Origin: Pisaster brevispinus
Taxonomy: Eukaryota; Echinodermata; Asteroidea; Forcipulatida; Asteriidae
DNA length: 64,000 bases
Assembly (NCBI GenBank): GCA_023634235.1
Contig: JAMKCF010000001.1
Location: 12,720,258 to 12,784,257, forward strand
Direction: 5' to 3'
In this document: piece by piece, positions 1 to 11,370 of the stretch
Numbering within the stretch: position 1 is the stretch's first letter
Layout: every line of letters starts with the position of its first letter
Position numbers and translations under genes: made by a program
The notes under the pieces: model-generated
Told to the model about the DNA's origin: nothing
The model's database searches: none
Seen by the model: only the letters and a program-made list of their open reading frames with translations

Positions 1-2930
1 TGATTCTGTTGAAGATTGTCTGGAGGTGGGGCTGGGGTCGCCGAGCTTGGGCAACGGGATTGCAGAAATGCCTTCTTCGCTATCTGATGACGTCTCTGAC
101 ACCCCGATCTGCTTAGTAGCTAAATAGAGCCTTAGTATTTTGCATTTGGATTTGTTGTACATCTCTTCCACAGTTTTGCTGTCATCGAACAAAACATGAG
201 TGGCATCTGTCATGAACCATTCAAAGTCAGCAATTTTACCTCGGCGACTTTCTCCCGACGGAAAAAACCATTCTGTTTACTTGTTTACCCAGACTTTCCA
301 GTGTCGCATTTGTGTTGAATGATTCATGCTTGGTTCCGCCTCCTGATGGTGCCTTGACTTGCTTGTAGCCTTTTATTGATCCATCATAGTCGATCCATCC
401 AACCTCAACGCGTCTCGTTTCTTTTTTGGCATTTTGGTTTCCATGTTGCCCTGTAGAACTTAAGTTGTGTTCAGTTCTCCCTTTCTTGACATTCAATTTG
501 AGTCTCGATTAGGCCTCGCCTTTTCACTGAAGCACTGTCGTCAGAAGTACTTGTAGATGCACTAGCCTCATCTGTGCATGTTCGTAAAAATGCTGTCACT
601 GCAACCCTGTCGCCATATTTGGGTATATATTTCTCCAGTTCCTCATCCTTGAGAAGGCTGATCACTCCAGTGTCTATCTGCATATAAAAATCAAACCAAT
701 GTGTTAATTTTTTGATTTTGTGTTTTCAACATGTTCAATGTATGTCAACATTTTCGTCAATGGATTACTGTAAACATAAAATACTTAATAATTGGGAAAA
801 CATTTAATACGCCAACTTTGTTTGTTTCTTCAGAACAGAGTTTTGACAGGGCAATTACCTGAAAGATTCCCCAATCTTCACATACAGCTAAATGCTTCAT
901 TTTGAAAAAAAAGAAGATATTTCGAGAAAAATAACTGAGGATATTGGGCAAATCTTCAAAAAGTATTATTCTCTTGCTTACTGTAAACGTGTGCTTTTGT
1001 TTAAAGATCCAGCCTTTCTTTCTGAACCCTATCGGGACCGGGCTATTGGGGAGGACTAAGAGAACTTCAGGAAGGAAGGAAGGGGATTCAGGGTTGTTAC
1101 GTGAGACAAATTGTATTGAACAAAAGTTCCACTACTTCTATCCCCACAACCCCATCTACGGAACCCATACAAAGGGACAGTTTACAAAAAATGAAATGTA
1201 AAAACATGTTATTTCGTTCCCTCGAAATAATTTATTTCGTTCCTTCGAAATAACTTTTTCTCTTCCAATGTGTTGTTATTATTATTATTTTGTTTAAACA
1301 TATTCCTCTTTTATGCGTAATTTTGATGATGTTAGTTTTGTAGCTGTAATTTTCAATTTACCTTATCTTCTTCCATTTTCTCGATCTCCTTTTCGGCCAT
1401 TTTTCTTCTAAGCATAAAGTGCCTTAAATTTCCATTCATGACTTGTCTGAAAAAAACCCACAAAAAACAAAAAATTAGGCCTAGCTGCTGCCAAAAGCGG
1501 CCTAATTGCTTACTAAACCAAATGATCTCTGGTGTAAATGCATTTAAATAGAGTTACATTTGACGCTATGCTTCGACCCTAGCACAGTCTGTCTCAAAAG
1601 CTGTGGAGATGGACTGTACTTGGGACGAAACTGAGAAAACTGAAAAGTACACAAATGAATTGCAAATCATTACAGGAATCAGACCTGCCAGGACAGATCT
1701 TTTTTAAGGGGGGGGGGGGGTACAGATGTGTGGACTTTCATCTTTGAAGGGGCACGGTCATTTTTGTTTTTTGTTTTGCTAAGAGCATTGTCATTGAAAA
1801 ATCTTGAAGTCTATGGGGAAAATGAAGGGGTACCAAATACAAGACTAGGGCAAAGAGGGCCGTGGCCTTCAAGACCTTTGTAGCCTCCGTATAATTCCAG
1901 GCATTGGTCAATAATGATAAGGGGATTCTTAAAAATATTTTCCCGAAATACTGCATCATTCGATTTTCATAAAACTTTGTTCAAATGCTCCTCAAAAAAT
2001 CTACGATGGTTTAAAGCAAATACATTACACATATAAAGTTTCTAGTAAGTGTTTGTCCCCCCCCCCGTTTTTGATAAACAATTTTTTCTTGTGTAATTAT
2101 TTAACTTTTCCAAATAAATGTTTTTGTTTTCTTACCTAAACCACACCCAAAAATGTCAGGGCCCTCAGGTTCGACAATCAATATAATTTACATATTGAGG
2201 GAAATGTAAAAAACAGGAAATATTTAATACCGTAGTAAACTAATTTTAACTGCAAATCGTTTACACAAATCAAAAATATACAATGACTTAAATGGGTGTA
2301 ACATGTAACTGAAAGGGGCATTATAACGGATTCACTGAAATAATGTTTAATAACTGGCAAAACATGCACAACAAACGAACATGTGAATGTATACTTTTGA
2401 CAACTTTGGTGACTGAAACTGCTAAACATTGGCAATGACCGAGTTAAAAGTCATGTCTCGGACAGAACTATGCCTTTATCCCAAGAAACAGCTTTCGGTC
2501 AGACTCGGTCCCTGTATACCCAAACTCGAAAAGAAAGTGTTGGTGTAATAAACCATGGAGCGACTTGTGCATGAAGTCTCTGTTGTGTTCTTCGAAACAA
2601 AATGGCGCAGTGAAGACAACAACGTTACATGAGAACAGCATGAGTAAATAATACGTGTGTATCCCACTGTACGTGTGTGCACACAGTATCACTACCACAG
2701 TACTAGCAGGCATATCAGCCACATCAGGTTTAACAAATGAAAGGTGCTTGCGCGACGTTCAACCTGCTCTGCTTGATTATTGTTAATTGATAATGATATT
2801 CAAATGTAATAATTGTTCAACTTTATACAAACATTTTATTTCTGTTATTTAAAGCGTCTTACCTTGAACACGATCAACCCAAATGACATCTGATCGGGGA
2901 ACACACGTGCAGCCACACAGTTCAGTAGTT
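1..2930 (-). pseudogene. G2E3-like SAM-like/HECT gene, 5' part, frameshifted and cut by the window edge
   Basis: A likely 5' noncoding exon ends at 2863 (AAG|GTAAGA). Exon 2 (1446-1362; acceptor TTTTTTTCAG, donor AAG|GTAAAT) starts with ATG at 1439 and codes for 26 residues, exactly the length and phase of the matching exon in element B. Exon 3 starts at 677 with IDTGVISLL, followed by YIPKYGDR, the second half of a SAM-like motif. Then come VEVGWIDYDG, SGGGT, and after a frame change FFPSGESRRGKIADFEWF, matching the conserved module upstream of the HECT domain in element B. Frame changes are needed near 490 and near 270, so this copy is probably dead. The HECT domain itself would lie left of the window. 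Confidence 0.75.
1157..1252 (+). repeat. Solo terminal repeat of the element A family, inside an intron of the element A gene
   Basis: The sequence begins TACGGAACCC, has AAAGGGACAG about 12 bases in, and then TTATTTCGTTCCCTCGAAAT. This matches the reverse complement of the element A terminus at 3371. It lies between the start-codon exon (ends 1362) and the next exon (starts 677). The 6 bases outside it (CCCATC) do not match those outside the 3371 end (GACAAG), so the two do not form a simple inserted unit. Confidence 0.6.
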
Positions 2931-2946
2931 CAGTAGGAACTCATAA

Positions 2947-3371
2947 ATGCTATTTCGTAGGAACGAAATAACACTTCAATATTGTTTTCTCTTACATGTC
3001 TCCTTACTGGCCTCATCTGAATATAATTTGCATACTGAGATAAATGAAACGGCATTTCATGGACTCCGTAGCAGTTAAAGGATTTCGAAGGAACGAAATA
3101 ATAATTCGTGGTAACGAAATGATTTTGAGGGAACGAAATGATTTTGAGGAAACAAAATAAATTAATTCGTTCCCTCGAAATAATCTATTTCGTTCCCTCG
3201 AAATAATAATTCGAGGGAACAAAATGATATTTCGAGGGAACGAAATGATTTCGAGGTAACGGAATACCAATTCGAGGGAACAAAAAAAATATTTCGAGTG
3301 AACGAAATAATATTGAACTTTTTTTTTACCTTTTCATTTTTTTGTTCACCTGTCCCTTTAGGGGCTCCGTA
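2947..3371. repeat. Right terminal inverted repeat and subterminal array of element A
   Basis: From about 3080 to 3310 there are many variants of a 16-20 bp unit built on TTCGAGGGAACGAAAT, in both orientations. Many form the near-palindrome TTATTTCG...CGAAATAA. The outer part (3311-3371) ends in GGGGCTCCGTA. The same type of array is found next to the ends of element B with different flanking bases, suggesting binding sites for the transposase; that role is inference. Confidence 0.65.
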
Positions 3372-3523
3372 GACAAGGGTTTTGAAGGCTATATCTTTAA
3401 CAAGTTGGCTGCAGCTACTCAGATTTCGTTTCAAGAGGCCTAACAATATGTTAGCTTTAACTGTTATTGTATTGATATGTTTGTTCCACGACATGTCTGA
3501 AGACAGCTCCACCCCGAAGTAAG
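3372..3523 (-). mobile_element. LINE reverse-transcriptase fragment (3' part of RT), truncated by element A
   Basis: On the minus strand one frame reads YFGVELSSDMSWNKHINTIT, then LLKRNLSSCSQ and VKDIAFKTLV. This is the familiar C-terminal stretch of non-LTR reverse transcriptases (LGVxxSxDLSWNxHI...RRNL...KxxAYKTLVRP). The frame stops abruptly at 3372, where the terminus of element A begins, so the LINE copy was in place before that insertion. No endonuclease or catalytic RT motif is left. Confidence 0.75.
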
Positions 3524-3668
3524 TTAATTTTCTTTTCGTTATTGCACGACAGGTGCAGCGCGCTCGTTAGAGCGTGCCATTATTACGTAAGTTTTCTTTC
3601 ACATTCTCCCTTAAAACCAGGGCGTTTTCAGCCTAGTAATCACTCTCGGTAGAGCAACTTACCTCGCT
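3524..3668 (+). repeat. Direct repeat, copy 1, of the YR retrotransposon
   Basis: About 145 bp, beginning TTAATTTTCTTTTCGTTATT and ending CAACTTACCTCGCT. It is roughly 93-95% identical by eye to 6797-6944. It lies just upstream of the gag start, as the left (A1) repeat of a split-direct-repeat element would. Confidence 0.75.
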
Positions 3669-3705
3669 ACACTCTAAACTTATAATACCGTACACAAACC
3701 CGAAG

Positions 3706-4311
3706 ATGAATCCTGAGGCTTCGAATGAAGACATTCTTTTGGCAATCCAAACTTTGTCAAGCAGTATAGGCACCAAGGTGGAATCAGTAATTAAAAAACA
3801 ACAAAAATCAGCTGACATTGAATACGAATTTTAGAGCATTGGGAACAAGGACCAGTTTCGACATACCGAAAAACTAAACGCTCTGGTCGAATCGGCCATT
3901 GCATCAATAAAGGTCGGAGACATTAACTCCGGATTGGGCCAACTTAATTCAGTTCTAGAGCTGAATAAACAACGTCAGAAGCTTATCAAGGTTGCAGATA
4001 GATCTACACAAGGCTGGGCAACCGTTAAAGAATACATCACGGATGAGTTGGCAGATGACTCCGGAGACGAAAAGAGACTGAAAAAGGCAGAAAAGTCTGC
4101 TGCATCCAAAAAGGCCGAGCACAAGAAATCTAAGGTGAAGCCCACTGGTCCTTCCTACAGCCATGGAGCCTCATCTCGTGCTCCTTATTCTTTTCGTCCT
4201 TTAGCCACCAGTCATTTCAGCAGCCCATACCGACCAGAAAGTCGCACCTGTTTCCAGTGCGGCATTACCGGGCACGTCCTGACCAATTGCCCTTCCTTAC
4301 GTGCACTATGA
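3706..4311 (+). pseudogene. Gag-like protein of the YR retrotransposon, with an internal amber stop
   Basis: The frame opens with ATG at 3706 (MNPEASNEDILLAIQTL) and would give about 201 residues. It is broken by TAG at 3832-3834. The C-terminal half is rich in Lys/Ser, and near the end there is a CCHC zinc knuckle, CFQCGITGHVLTNC, at 4249-4290, the nucleic-acid binding motif of retrotransposon Gag proteins. The frame ends at 4311, overlapping the start of the polymerase region. The stop makes this copy non-functional unless read through. Confidence 0.75.
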
Positions 4312-6388
4312 CAACCACAAAGACTGCAAACTCCAGCCACCGGACTCTCAGACACATCCGGTCATTAGAAACTGGGAATCAGCTGAAGGCGATATACCCG
4401 ATCACATACCCACAGGCGTTAAAGGTAAACTTAAACCTTGTATTTTATTCTGGAGAAATGTTCTCAAAGCAAGTCCCTTTGTATTAGATGTTATAGAAAC
4501 AGGTTATAAGATTCCGTTTTATTTAGAGCCACCACCCATTGTATTTAAAAACAAAAAGTCCAGCCTAAACCACGCCCAGTTTGTTGAGACCGCCATTTCC
4601 GAATTGGTCACAAAAAGATGCATTGTAGAATTAGACTCCCCGCCATATTGCTGTATTCATTTAACTGTTGCAGAAGGGAAAAAGCTGCGCTTGGTCTTAG
4701 ATTTGCGGCACCCGAACCATTTCATTTGGAAATCAAAGTTCAAGTACGAAGACCTCACCCATATCGCTCCATCACTTGACAGTAATCAGGTGTATATTTC
4801 TCATTCGACCTTGAATCTGGATATCAACATGTAGAGATATTCCCGCCACATCAGAAATACTTGGGGTTTTCCTGGCATCATTGCGATAACCATGTTAGAT
4901 ATTACATGTTTACTGCCCTTCCATTTGGATTATGCAGCGCATGCCACCTTTTTACTATACTAACAAGGCCGCTAGTGTGTTTTTGGCACTCTCAGGGTAT
5001 TATTTCTTTCATGTACATTGACGACGGTCTTATCATTTCACCAGACCATGCTTCAGCGCAAACTAGCAAAATTATCGTGCAAAATACCATCAACAATAGC
5101 GGCTTTGTTGTTCCTAGTAAAACAAAATGTTTATGGGAACCCACTGAAGAAATACAATACTTGGGTCTCATCATTGATTCCAGGAATTTCCTGTTTCGCA
5201 TACCACAGAATAAACTGTACAAACTTCTGTCAACGATCTCAGCAATCACTTCGGCTCACCAAGCCAACAACTGTGTACCAGTTAAACAGCTGGCATGTTT
5301 TACGGGTCAAGTGATCTCATTGTCTCTAGCATTGGGCCCTATCACTAGATTGATGACCCGTGACTCATACAGATCAATCGAGTCAAGAAATTCCTGGAAT
5401 AAATCGATAATATTACACAACGACACTATAGCTGAACTCGGATTCTGGGCCCAAAACATCGTTTCTCTTAATGGCTTTTCCATCAGACTCAGACTTGTCC
5501 CATCTATGACCATTTATTCAGATGCCAGCGAAGTAGGTTACGGCGGATATGTTGTAAACCAACCAAATCTCAAGATTCAAGGAAACGGGTCACAATCAGA
5601 AAAACGCAAAAGCTCAACTTGGCGCGAACTAGCAGCGGTTTAACTTACTCCTAGAACTACAACACGTGGTTTCTCACAAAACTATCAAATGGTGTACTGA
5701 CAATTCAAATGTGCCAAAGATAATCACTTGTGGTAGCGTCAAACCCGAACTACATAACATTGCATTGTCAATACATACTTTGTCTAAGAAACACGATTAC
5801 ATCCTACTTCCTGAGTGGTTACATAGAAATGAGAACAAACTCGCTGATAAGATAAGCAAATTTCAAGACTTTGATGATTGGGCATTCGATTCTATGTCAT
5901 TCAATCTCATAGACAATCTTAGGGGACCCCACTCAATAGATCGCTTTGCCTCACCTTACAACGCAAAACTCCCCAGGTTCAACACTAGATTCTGGTGCAA
6001 AGTGGTATGCGGCGTAGATGCCTTTTGCCAAAGCTGGGCATCTGAAAACAACTATTTCTGTCCCCCTGTGTCCCTAATCATACAAGTCATTAAACGTATT
6101 ATTGCGGTCAAAGCAACAGGCACTCTAGTAATCCCCACATGGACAACATCATCATTTTTGCCCTTTGTCTGCCCAGATGGCATACACCTAGACTATTCTA
6201 TTGTAGATTGGAAAGTATTGCAAATATCATTCAACCCTTCACCATTTGGCCAGAGCAGTTTTCCGAAAGAATCCCAATTTTGCATGCATAGCTTTGAGAT
6301 ACGATTTTTCACAATCTTTCAGATTTTCGATAACGGGGTTTGTCTTTCTCCTCTCGGCAGCTGTCCCGAATGTGCCGTTCACGCATAA
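4301..6388 (+). pseudogene. Reverse transcriptase-RNase H of the YR retrotransposon, frameshifted
   Basis: Three consecutive frames together cover RT and RNase H. RT motifs: LRLVLDLRHPN, then after a 1-nt shift near 4806 DLESGYQHVEIFPPHQKYLG, FTALPFGLCSA and the catalytic YIDDG at 5014-5028. RNase H motifs: IYSDASEVGYGG (first Asp), STWRELAAV (Glu), then after another shift near 5640 WCTDNSNV (Asp) and HRNENKLADKIS. The C-terminal part has GPHSIDRFASPYN and RFNTRFW, a stretch typical of DIRS/Ngaro polymerases that I know only as a conserved block after RNase H. Two frame changes inactivate it. Confidence 0.8.
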
Positions 6389-6796
6389 ACAAATAAAATA
6401 AAAAAAATCTTCTCTATAAACAGTCGCTCAAAAATGTTGACGAAGCGAAGATTGTGTATGATTGAGAGAGATGATTGTACATAACAATGCAGTTTATTGT
6501 ATTTGGGCTAGTTGTAGCCGATGCCGATTTGCGTCCATCACCATAGTGGATGGTTTTTTAAAACCAGTAAAAAGGGACCACCTTCAATTTTCCCCCAGAT
6601 GATATATATTTGTGCCTTTTTGCTTTACCCTTTCCTTGGCGTTCTCTAAATAATATGCGAGGCGAGCACCTCCGTCATTCCAATGTTCACCAAAACATTA
6701 CGTTTGTGTTGTTTTTTCTTGCCCATTCTTGTAATTATTACAAGAGGAAAATTTAGAACAGAAATAATTTTGTAACGTAAGAATGGAGTAAGAAAA

Positions 6797-6944
6797 TTAA
6801 TTTTCTTTCCGTTATTGCACGACAGGTGCAGCGCGCTCGTTAGATTGCATGCCATGATTACGTAAGGTTTTCTTTCACATTCTCCCTTAAAACTGGGGCG
6901 TTTTCAGCCTAGTAATCACTCTTGGTAGAGCAACTTACCTCGCT
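6797..6944 (+). repeat. Direct repeat, copy 2, of the YR retrotransposon
   Basis: Same sequence as 3524-3668 with a few changes, including a small insertion near the GCGCGCTCGTTAGA motif. It falls after the end of RT/RNase H and before the recombinase. The 400 bp before it (6389-6796) hold no gene I can recognise. Confidence 0.75.
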
Positions 6945-8099
6945 TCCCAACCCGCCCTATCCCCCCTAAAAAAAAAATAAAAAATAAAATCCCATGACTT
7001 TGCTCGGAGTAAGGATAGCGCGACCTACGTCCAACATCCTAGTCGCGTCCATGGTTCCTCCACAAGTTGGGGTTTTACGTGGCCACTGAGCGCTGATAAA
7101 CTCAGCCTGGTGTTGGACGCCGAGCTTTCGTTGCACGTTTTCAGCAGCAACACCAATTGTGCGGCAAAACAAGTGCATTTTAAGCGCGCTTGCCACTATT
7201 TTCTTAAAACAACAGATAATTTTCCTTATCTCAGATTGTCTGCAGACTGGCTGATTTAGCCATGATTTAGCTTGTATTGCATATACGTATTGTAATGAAC
7301 ATGCTTTGTGTTGCATTCCAAGCTCCTTTTGTTATAGTGTTTAAACACATGTGCTGGCTCTGTTCTGGCCTACAATGAATGTGGTATGTTGTGCCAGATG
7401 GGGTTACAATGTAGTCACTTATGTTAGTTATTTATCATTCCCTTGCCAGCCACCATTGGCCTGCAAGGAATGCGTTCACATTATTTGTATCATTATTTCC
7501 CCTCAATTTAGATTTACCGATTACTAGTGCATTTAAAATAACAAATAATTTCCTATTGGGTATAAAACCAAGGCACCAAATCTAGGTGTGGCATTCTAGA
7601 ACTGTGGCTTGGGACATCAGGGTGGTCGGACGGCGGCTCTATATTTTCTATGTATAAACTGAAGGCTCTCAGTACAAAAGTACTAACACAGATAGTGGTC
7701 AGCCTACATGTATTTATTTCTGTATAATTTATTATCTGCACGTCGTCCGGCCTGGTTCATATTGTTAAAAGGTAAAGTTGTATTTATTATTTATTAATTG
7801 AGTGAGGAGTGTCCTTAAATTTCCCCAACTCAGCCAGTTGCTACGTTTTGCTTTATTAATTGACTTTATTATATGTATTTTGTTCATGTCCCCTTTGGGG
7901 AGAATTACAAGATGAGCGAGTACCTGCATTTTTGTTTCCATTTTTGAGTTGTTTTTATGTCTCTGAGTTTAGCAAGTAGTTCCCCTCCTCTTCTGGCGGA
8001 TGCAGAGTTGATCCGTTACAGTATACATAGCACTTTGGCTATGGTAGTGAGCACAACTTTTGCTGCTCTCTTTTTACTTTGTCTGTATCAGATAGATAG
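6945..8099. other. No gene seen; interior of the YR element or junction between two copies
   Basis: No coding frame with recognisable motifs. The stretch contains a short pyrimidine/poly-A run near 6950-6990 and otherwise unremarkable AT-rich sequence leading to the recombinase. Confidence 0.5.
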
Positions 8100-9097
8100 T
8101 TGGCACTCTCTCATTCAACAACCGACCCGGAACTGAAGCAACTTGCCCTTGGAGCCCTACCAAAATTACTAATGTCATCAAGAGCACACTCAACAACAAA
8201 ATACAGCAATAGTTGGAAACGATGGGAATCATGGGCTTCATCCAGGACCAACGTCAAATCGTTTCCCGTCAACCCTACTGATTTCGCCCTATATTTGTCT
8301 TCATTTTATTCATCTGGTCATAAAACGGCAGCAGATTCCGAGCAGCCGCTGCTACCTGAGCACATAGCTTGGCCGGATTACCGTCACCCACAGACGATCC
8401 ACTGGTCAAAACAACCTTACAAGGCTACAGGAGACTCACAGCGTCGACCCCAAATCGGAAGGAACCGGTAACACCCGAAATCATGGCAAAACTTTACAAT
8501 CTCACGGGCAACCTAGTGCAGCATTTGACGATTTACGCATCCTGTTCGTTTGTTACGCAGGTTTCCTTCGTTTTAATGACATCAGTAACGTAAGACGCAT
8601 GGACTGTAGCATACTCAGTGACAGACTCATCATACGTTTATGCAAGTCAAAAACTGACCAATACCGCCAGGGCAACAATATAACCATTGCAAGAACACTT
8701 GAGCCAACTTGCCCGGTTGTAATCACAGAACGTTATTTCCAAGCATTGGACGATCCCGACACTTCTCCTCTACCGGTGCTTCGCAGAATTACACGTTCCA
8801 AAAGCGGTCTTGTTCCTACAACTCATGGGCAAAGCTCCCGTTTCCTCTTCTCATGTGTCGCTCCACGCCAGAACCAGAGAGATTGTACTACAAGCCCTTC
8901 GACCATTCGTTCCAGATATTCACAAATTTGGCCTCCATAGCCCGAGGTCAGGAGGGGCAACTGCAGCTTCAAATGCCCTACTCCCATCTCACTTAATATC
9001 CATGCATGGAAGATGGAACTCCGAAAAGGCCAGAAATGCATATATAAAAACTGATCCGCAAACACGTTTACTTCCCTCCTCGGTACTTGGAATTTGA
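8100..9097 (+). pseudogene. Tyrosine recombinase of the YR retrotransposon, frameshifted
   Basis: An N-terminal region (8121-8340: KYSNSWKRWESWASSR, core-binding-like) is followed after frame changes near 8345 and 8512 by FVCYAGFLRFNDISNVRRMD, the box-I region of tyrosine recombinases of DIRS/Ngaro elements. Then come KTDQYRQGN and, after another shift near 8800, HSPRSGGATAASNALLP (the H-x-x-R motif), HGRWNSEKARNAYIK with the second His/Trp and the likely nucleophile Tyr. The enzyme would circularise or integrate the retrotransposon DNA. Three frame changes show that this copy is dead. Confidence 0.8.
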
Positions 9098-9184
9098 ATT
9101 TAAAAAGATTGTGTATAATGGGTCGTACTAATTAGCGTCAACAGGCCCATTTCACCACAACTCAAGACAACTCAAGACAACTTT

Positions 9185-10088
9185 ATGTTAGGACCTGTTT
9201 ATTTGCATTGGGACGGAACGTACAACACCTACCAAAGGTTATTTTCACATGTACAGGGTATGCTGAATTTACAAGTTAGTGAAACTCATCTTTGGTTTAG
9301 TAACCTTAAAATTGGTTCTGATGAGGAAAAGGCTTTGGTAAAGGCTGCCGAACAGTGTTTTAGTGGTGCAACATTTGTCTTGTGTACCAGGCATCTAGAA
9401 GAAAATGTGGGCAGATTTTTAATTCAAAAGGTTGGGACGACAGATAAAGTCAAGGGTGAAGTGATAAATGAAATATTTGGTAAAGATGGACCCATCAGTG
9501 CAGATAATATTGTTGATTTTGAGTGCGAGGTAGTTCACTTGGGTCAGTTATATGAACAAAAGTTACATGAACAAAAGTTATCTGGTTTTGTCAACTATTT
9601 TAAGAATAAGTTGGTACCTTCAATGAGAAACTATGTCATTGGTCCCCGCATGAGGAATAAGTGTATACCACTAAATTGGAAGAATAACTGTTGCGAATCA
9701 ATGAATCATATCATAAAATTATCAAGTAACTGGAAGCCGTCAAAACTGCCTGATTTAATAAACAATTTGCAGGACTTAGTAAAACTGCAGTATTTAGACA
9801 TGGAACGAGCAATGATTGGTCAGGCAACTACGAGATTGCACCATGGGTTTCTTCCAGATTTAAAATTCATCCACAGGTCTGGGCAACCAAGTCAAACACT
9901 GATAAGAAGAATCTGTTTCACAAACACTGATAAGAAGAATCTGTTTCACAAAGTCTTATCTTGGAAAAAAGACAGGTCATTATTTGTTACTTCATTGTAA
10001 ACTCAAAATTCCAAGGACACCACTTACGGCAAAAAAGCCAGGCCAACGGAAACGTATCCGAAAAGCAAAATTTCACAGTTGTCACTAC
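9185..10088 (+). pseudogene. MULE-like transposase fragment
   Basis: The open frame 9185-10000 (271 residues) reads LHWDGTYNTYQRLF, IGSDEEKALVKAAEQCF, VLCTRHLEENV, then NNCCESMNHIIKL. The pattern GSDxExAL...F...LC..H...N followed later by N.CESMN is what I associate with Mutator-like (MULE) DDE transposases: the Asp of GSDEE and the Glu of CESMN would be two of the catalytic acids. There is no start context and no N-terminal DNA-binding domain. After a frame change at about 9998 a basic tail (GQRKRIRKAKFHS) continues to about 10088. It is probably a truncated copy; no terminal repeats were found. Confidence 0.6.
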
Positions 10089-10461
10089 TTATGATATTCT
10101 TGACATTTACTGAATGAAATACCATTTTTTTTATTTGTTCCTATAGTTTTTTTTTTTAACCAGTATGGGTCCTAATATTTGGAAACTCTAATCATTTAGA
10201 ACTTATACTCTGTTCTGAATTGAATGAATGGATCTCCAAAACTTAATAAACCAACAGTCACTTATTGAAAAACATACTTAAAAATCGTTTTTGTAAACAA
10301 GGGCCATCTTCAACCAGAGTAGATGTACAGAACTCTCTTCCAACCCTGCACATTACAATCAGTATTCTAGGTAAGAATGTGCTCACCACTGATCATGTTT
10401 TCTTCTAAAACTTTGTCATCAAAATCTGACAATCTACCTCCGTTTTGAGGCTCGTGTATAA
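10089..10461. other. No gene seen between the MULE fragment and the piggyBac end
   Basis: AT-rich sequence with short homopolymers near 10120-10165. No coding frame, no terminal repeats that I can pair. Confidence 0.5.
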
Positions 10462-10692
10462 CCCTTTCAGTACTGCCGATGTGCTCAAAAAAGCATTCCA
10501 CTTCGTGACCACCGAGTCCTTATGGCACCTAACTATTTCCTCTCTTGTTTACCATGGAGGCTCACTAGCACACACACAAACAGTAATTTCTCAAAATGTA
10601 AATTGCGCCCTCAATCCCATGCAGGCCCCGCGTGCGTGCATCACCCCGGCAACTTTAAAACCTGCCCGCGTCCCCTCCTTGGCGTGCCCTCC

Positions 10693-10894
10693 ATGGCCGA
10701 TGAAATTGCTAAAATTTTGGACGAAATCTTTGCCGATAGCGGTTCCGACATGTCCTCTGACGATGATTCACCACATTATGTGTCGGAAGAAGACAGTGAT
10801 GATGAGCCCATCGCCTTGACATCGACAGCATCCTGTTCATCCAAGACCAAGAAGCCGAATTTCCGGTGTGGATGGCGTGAAGCCAAGTCTTACA
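10693..10894 (+). pseudogene. piggyBac transposase, N-terminal part (split gene, part 1)
   Basis: ATG at 10693 starts MADEIAKILDEIFADSGSDM, followed by an acidic stretch (SDDDSP, EEDSDDEP). This is the acidic N-terminus usual in piggyBac transposases. The frame ends at the CACTA terminus (CACTG at 10895). Joining 10894 to 44182, with the duplicated CA counted once, keeps the reading frame and gives ...CGWREAKSYT followed by RRPPVQFTANTGATEDF, just what is expected before the transposase core. The insertion therefore hit an open gene. Confidence 0.85.
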
Positions 10895-11370
10895 CACTGT
10901 AAAAATATTGGGCAAAAAATTACCAATTTTTTTACCCAACGTTGCTTAAAATATCAACATGCCCATCTTTTAAGTACTTTTTCCCCCATCTCAGTTGGGC
11001 ACTCTGATTGCCAAATAATTGGGTAATACTTCCTTATTAATAGTTGGGTATATTTTGGTAGCCAACAGTTGGGTTATTTTTTGTTTACCCATTTTCTGGG
11101 CATTTAATAAATTATCAATTACCCATTTATTGGGCGATGATTTTATCCATGATCTGGTTAAAATGTTTAACCATTTACGGGGTATATAATAATGATTAAT
11201 TACCCATTTATTGGGCTATGATTTTATCCAAGATCAGGTTAAATCCGCTAGGTTTTACCCAACTAATGCACACCTTGTTTTTCAAAAATGCCCCTTAATT
11301 GGTAATGATTTACTCAACAATAGGGTAACATAAGTATGTTATTTACCCAATATACCACATACCCCAATTA
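10895..11370. repeat. Left end and subterminal repeats of the giant CACTA element
   Basis: After CACTGTAAAAA there are more than a dozen variants of TTGGGTAA or its complement TTACCCAA over about 480 bp (for example TTGGGCAAAAAATTACC, AATTGGGTAATAC, TTACCCATTTATTGGGC twice). CACTA transposases bind subterminal repeats of this kind; here that role is inferred. Similar motifs occur at 43860-44179 in inverted orientation. Confidence 0.75.

Larger units (their letters stand above)
1..3371 (-). mobile_element. Element A: right part of a HECT-carrying DNA transposon, cut by the window edge
   Basis: The right terminus is at 3371, where the minus strand begins TACGGAGCCCCTAAAGGGAC. This start resembles the TACGGAGCCC ends of element B at 28723 and 38973. 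Internal to it is an array of short TTTCG-centred repeats. The minus-strand HECT-type gene inside (noncoding exon ending at 2863, start-codon exon 1446-1362, coding exon from 677) has the same exon plan as the gene in element B. The element interrupts a LINE reverse-transcriptase fragment at 3372. The other end and any integrase lie left of base 1, so the target duplication cannot be tested; the right flank reads GACAAG. That this is the same transposon group as element B is inferred from the ends and the gene. Confidence 0.7.
3524..9100 (+). mobile_element. Tyrosine-recombinase (DIRS/Ngaro-type) retrotransposon, decayed
   Basis: In order: a 145-bp repeat, a gag-like gene with a zinc knuckle, RT plus RNase H, a second copy of the 145-bp repeat, about 1.1 kb without coding sequence, then a tyrosine recombinase. 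RT with a tyrosine recombinase instead of an rve integrase, and split direct repeats instead of LTRs, define the YR retrotransposons. Every gene carries stops or frame changes, so the copy is dead. In known families I would not expect a repeat copy between RT and recombinase; either the layout is unusual or two partial copies lie side by side. Ends are approximate. Confidence 0.7.

Noticed and set aside
757..951. Possible extra exon on the minus strand (KMKHLAVCEDWGIFQ, donor CAG|GTAATT)
   Set aside because: No counterpart in element B, where the 26-codon exon joins directly to the ID... exon; the same direct join fits here.
1157..3371. Self-contained 2.2-kb non-autonomous element
   Set aside because: Ends match but the 6-bp flanks differ, and the exons inside continue with homologous exons outside to the left.
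3524..6944. LTR retrotransposon with 145-bp LTRs
   Set aside because: No TG...CA ends, no protease or rve integrase; RT type and the tyrosine recombinase fit a YR element.
6966..7316. 116-codon minus-strand frame in the YR element
   Set aside because: No recognisable motif and no matching frame in the expected position of a YR element gene.
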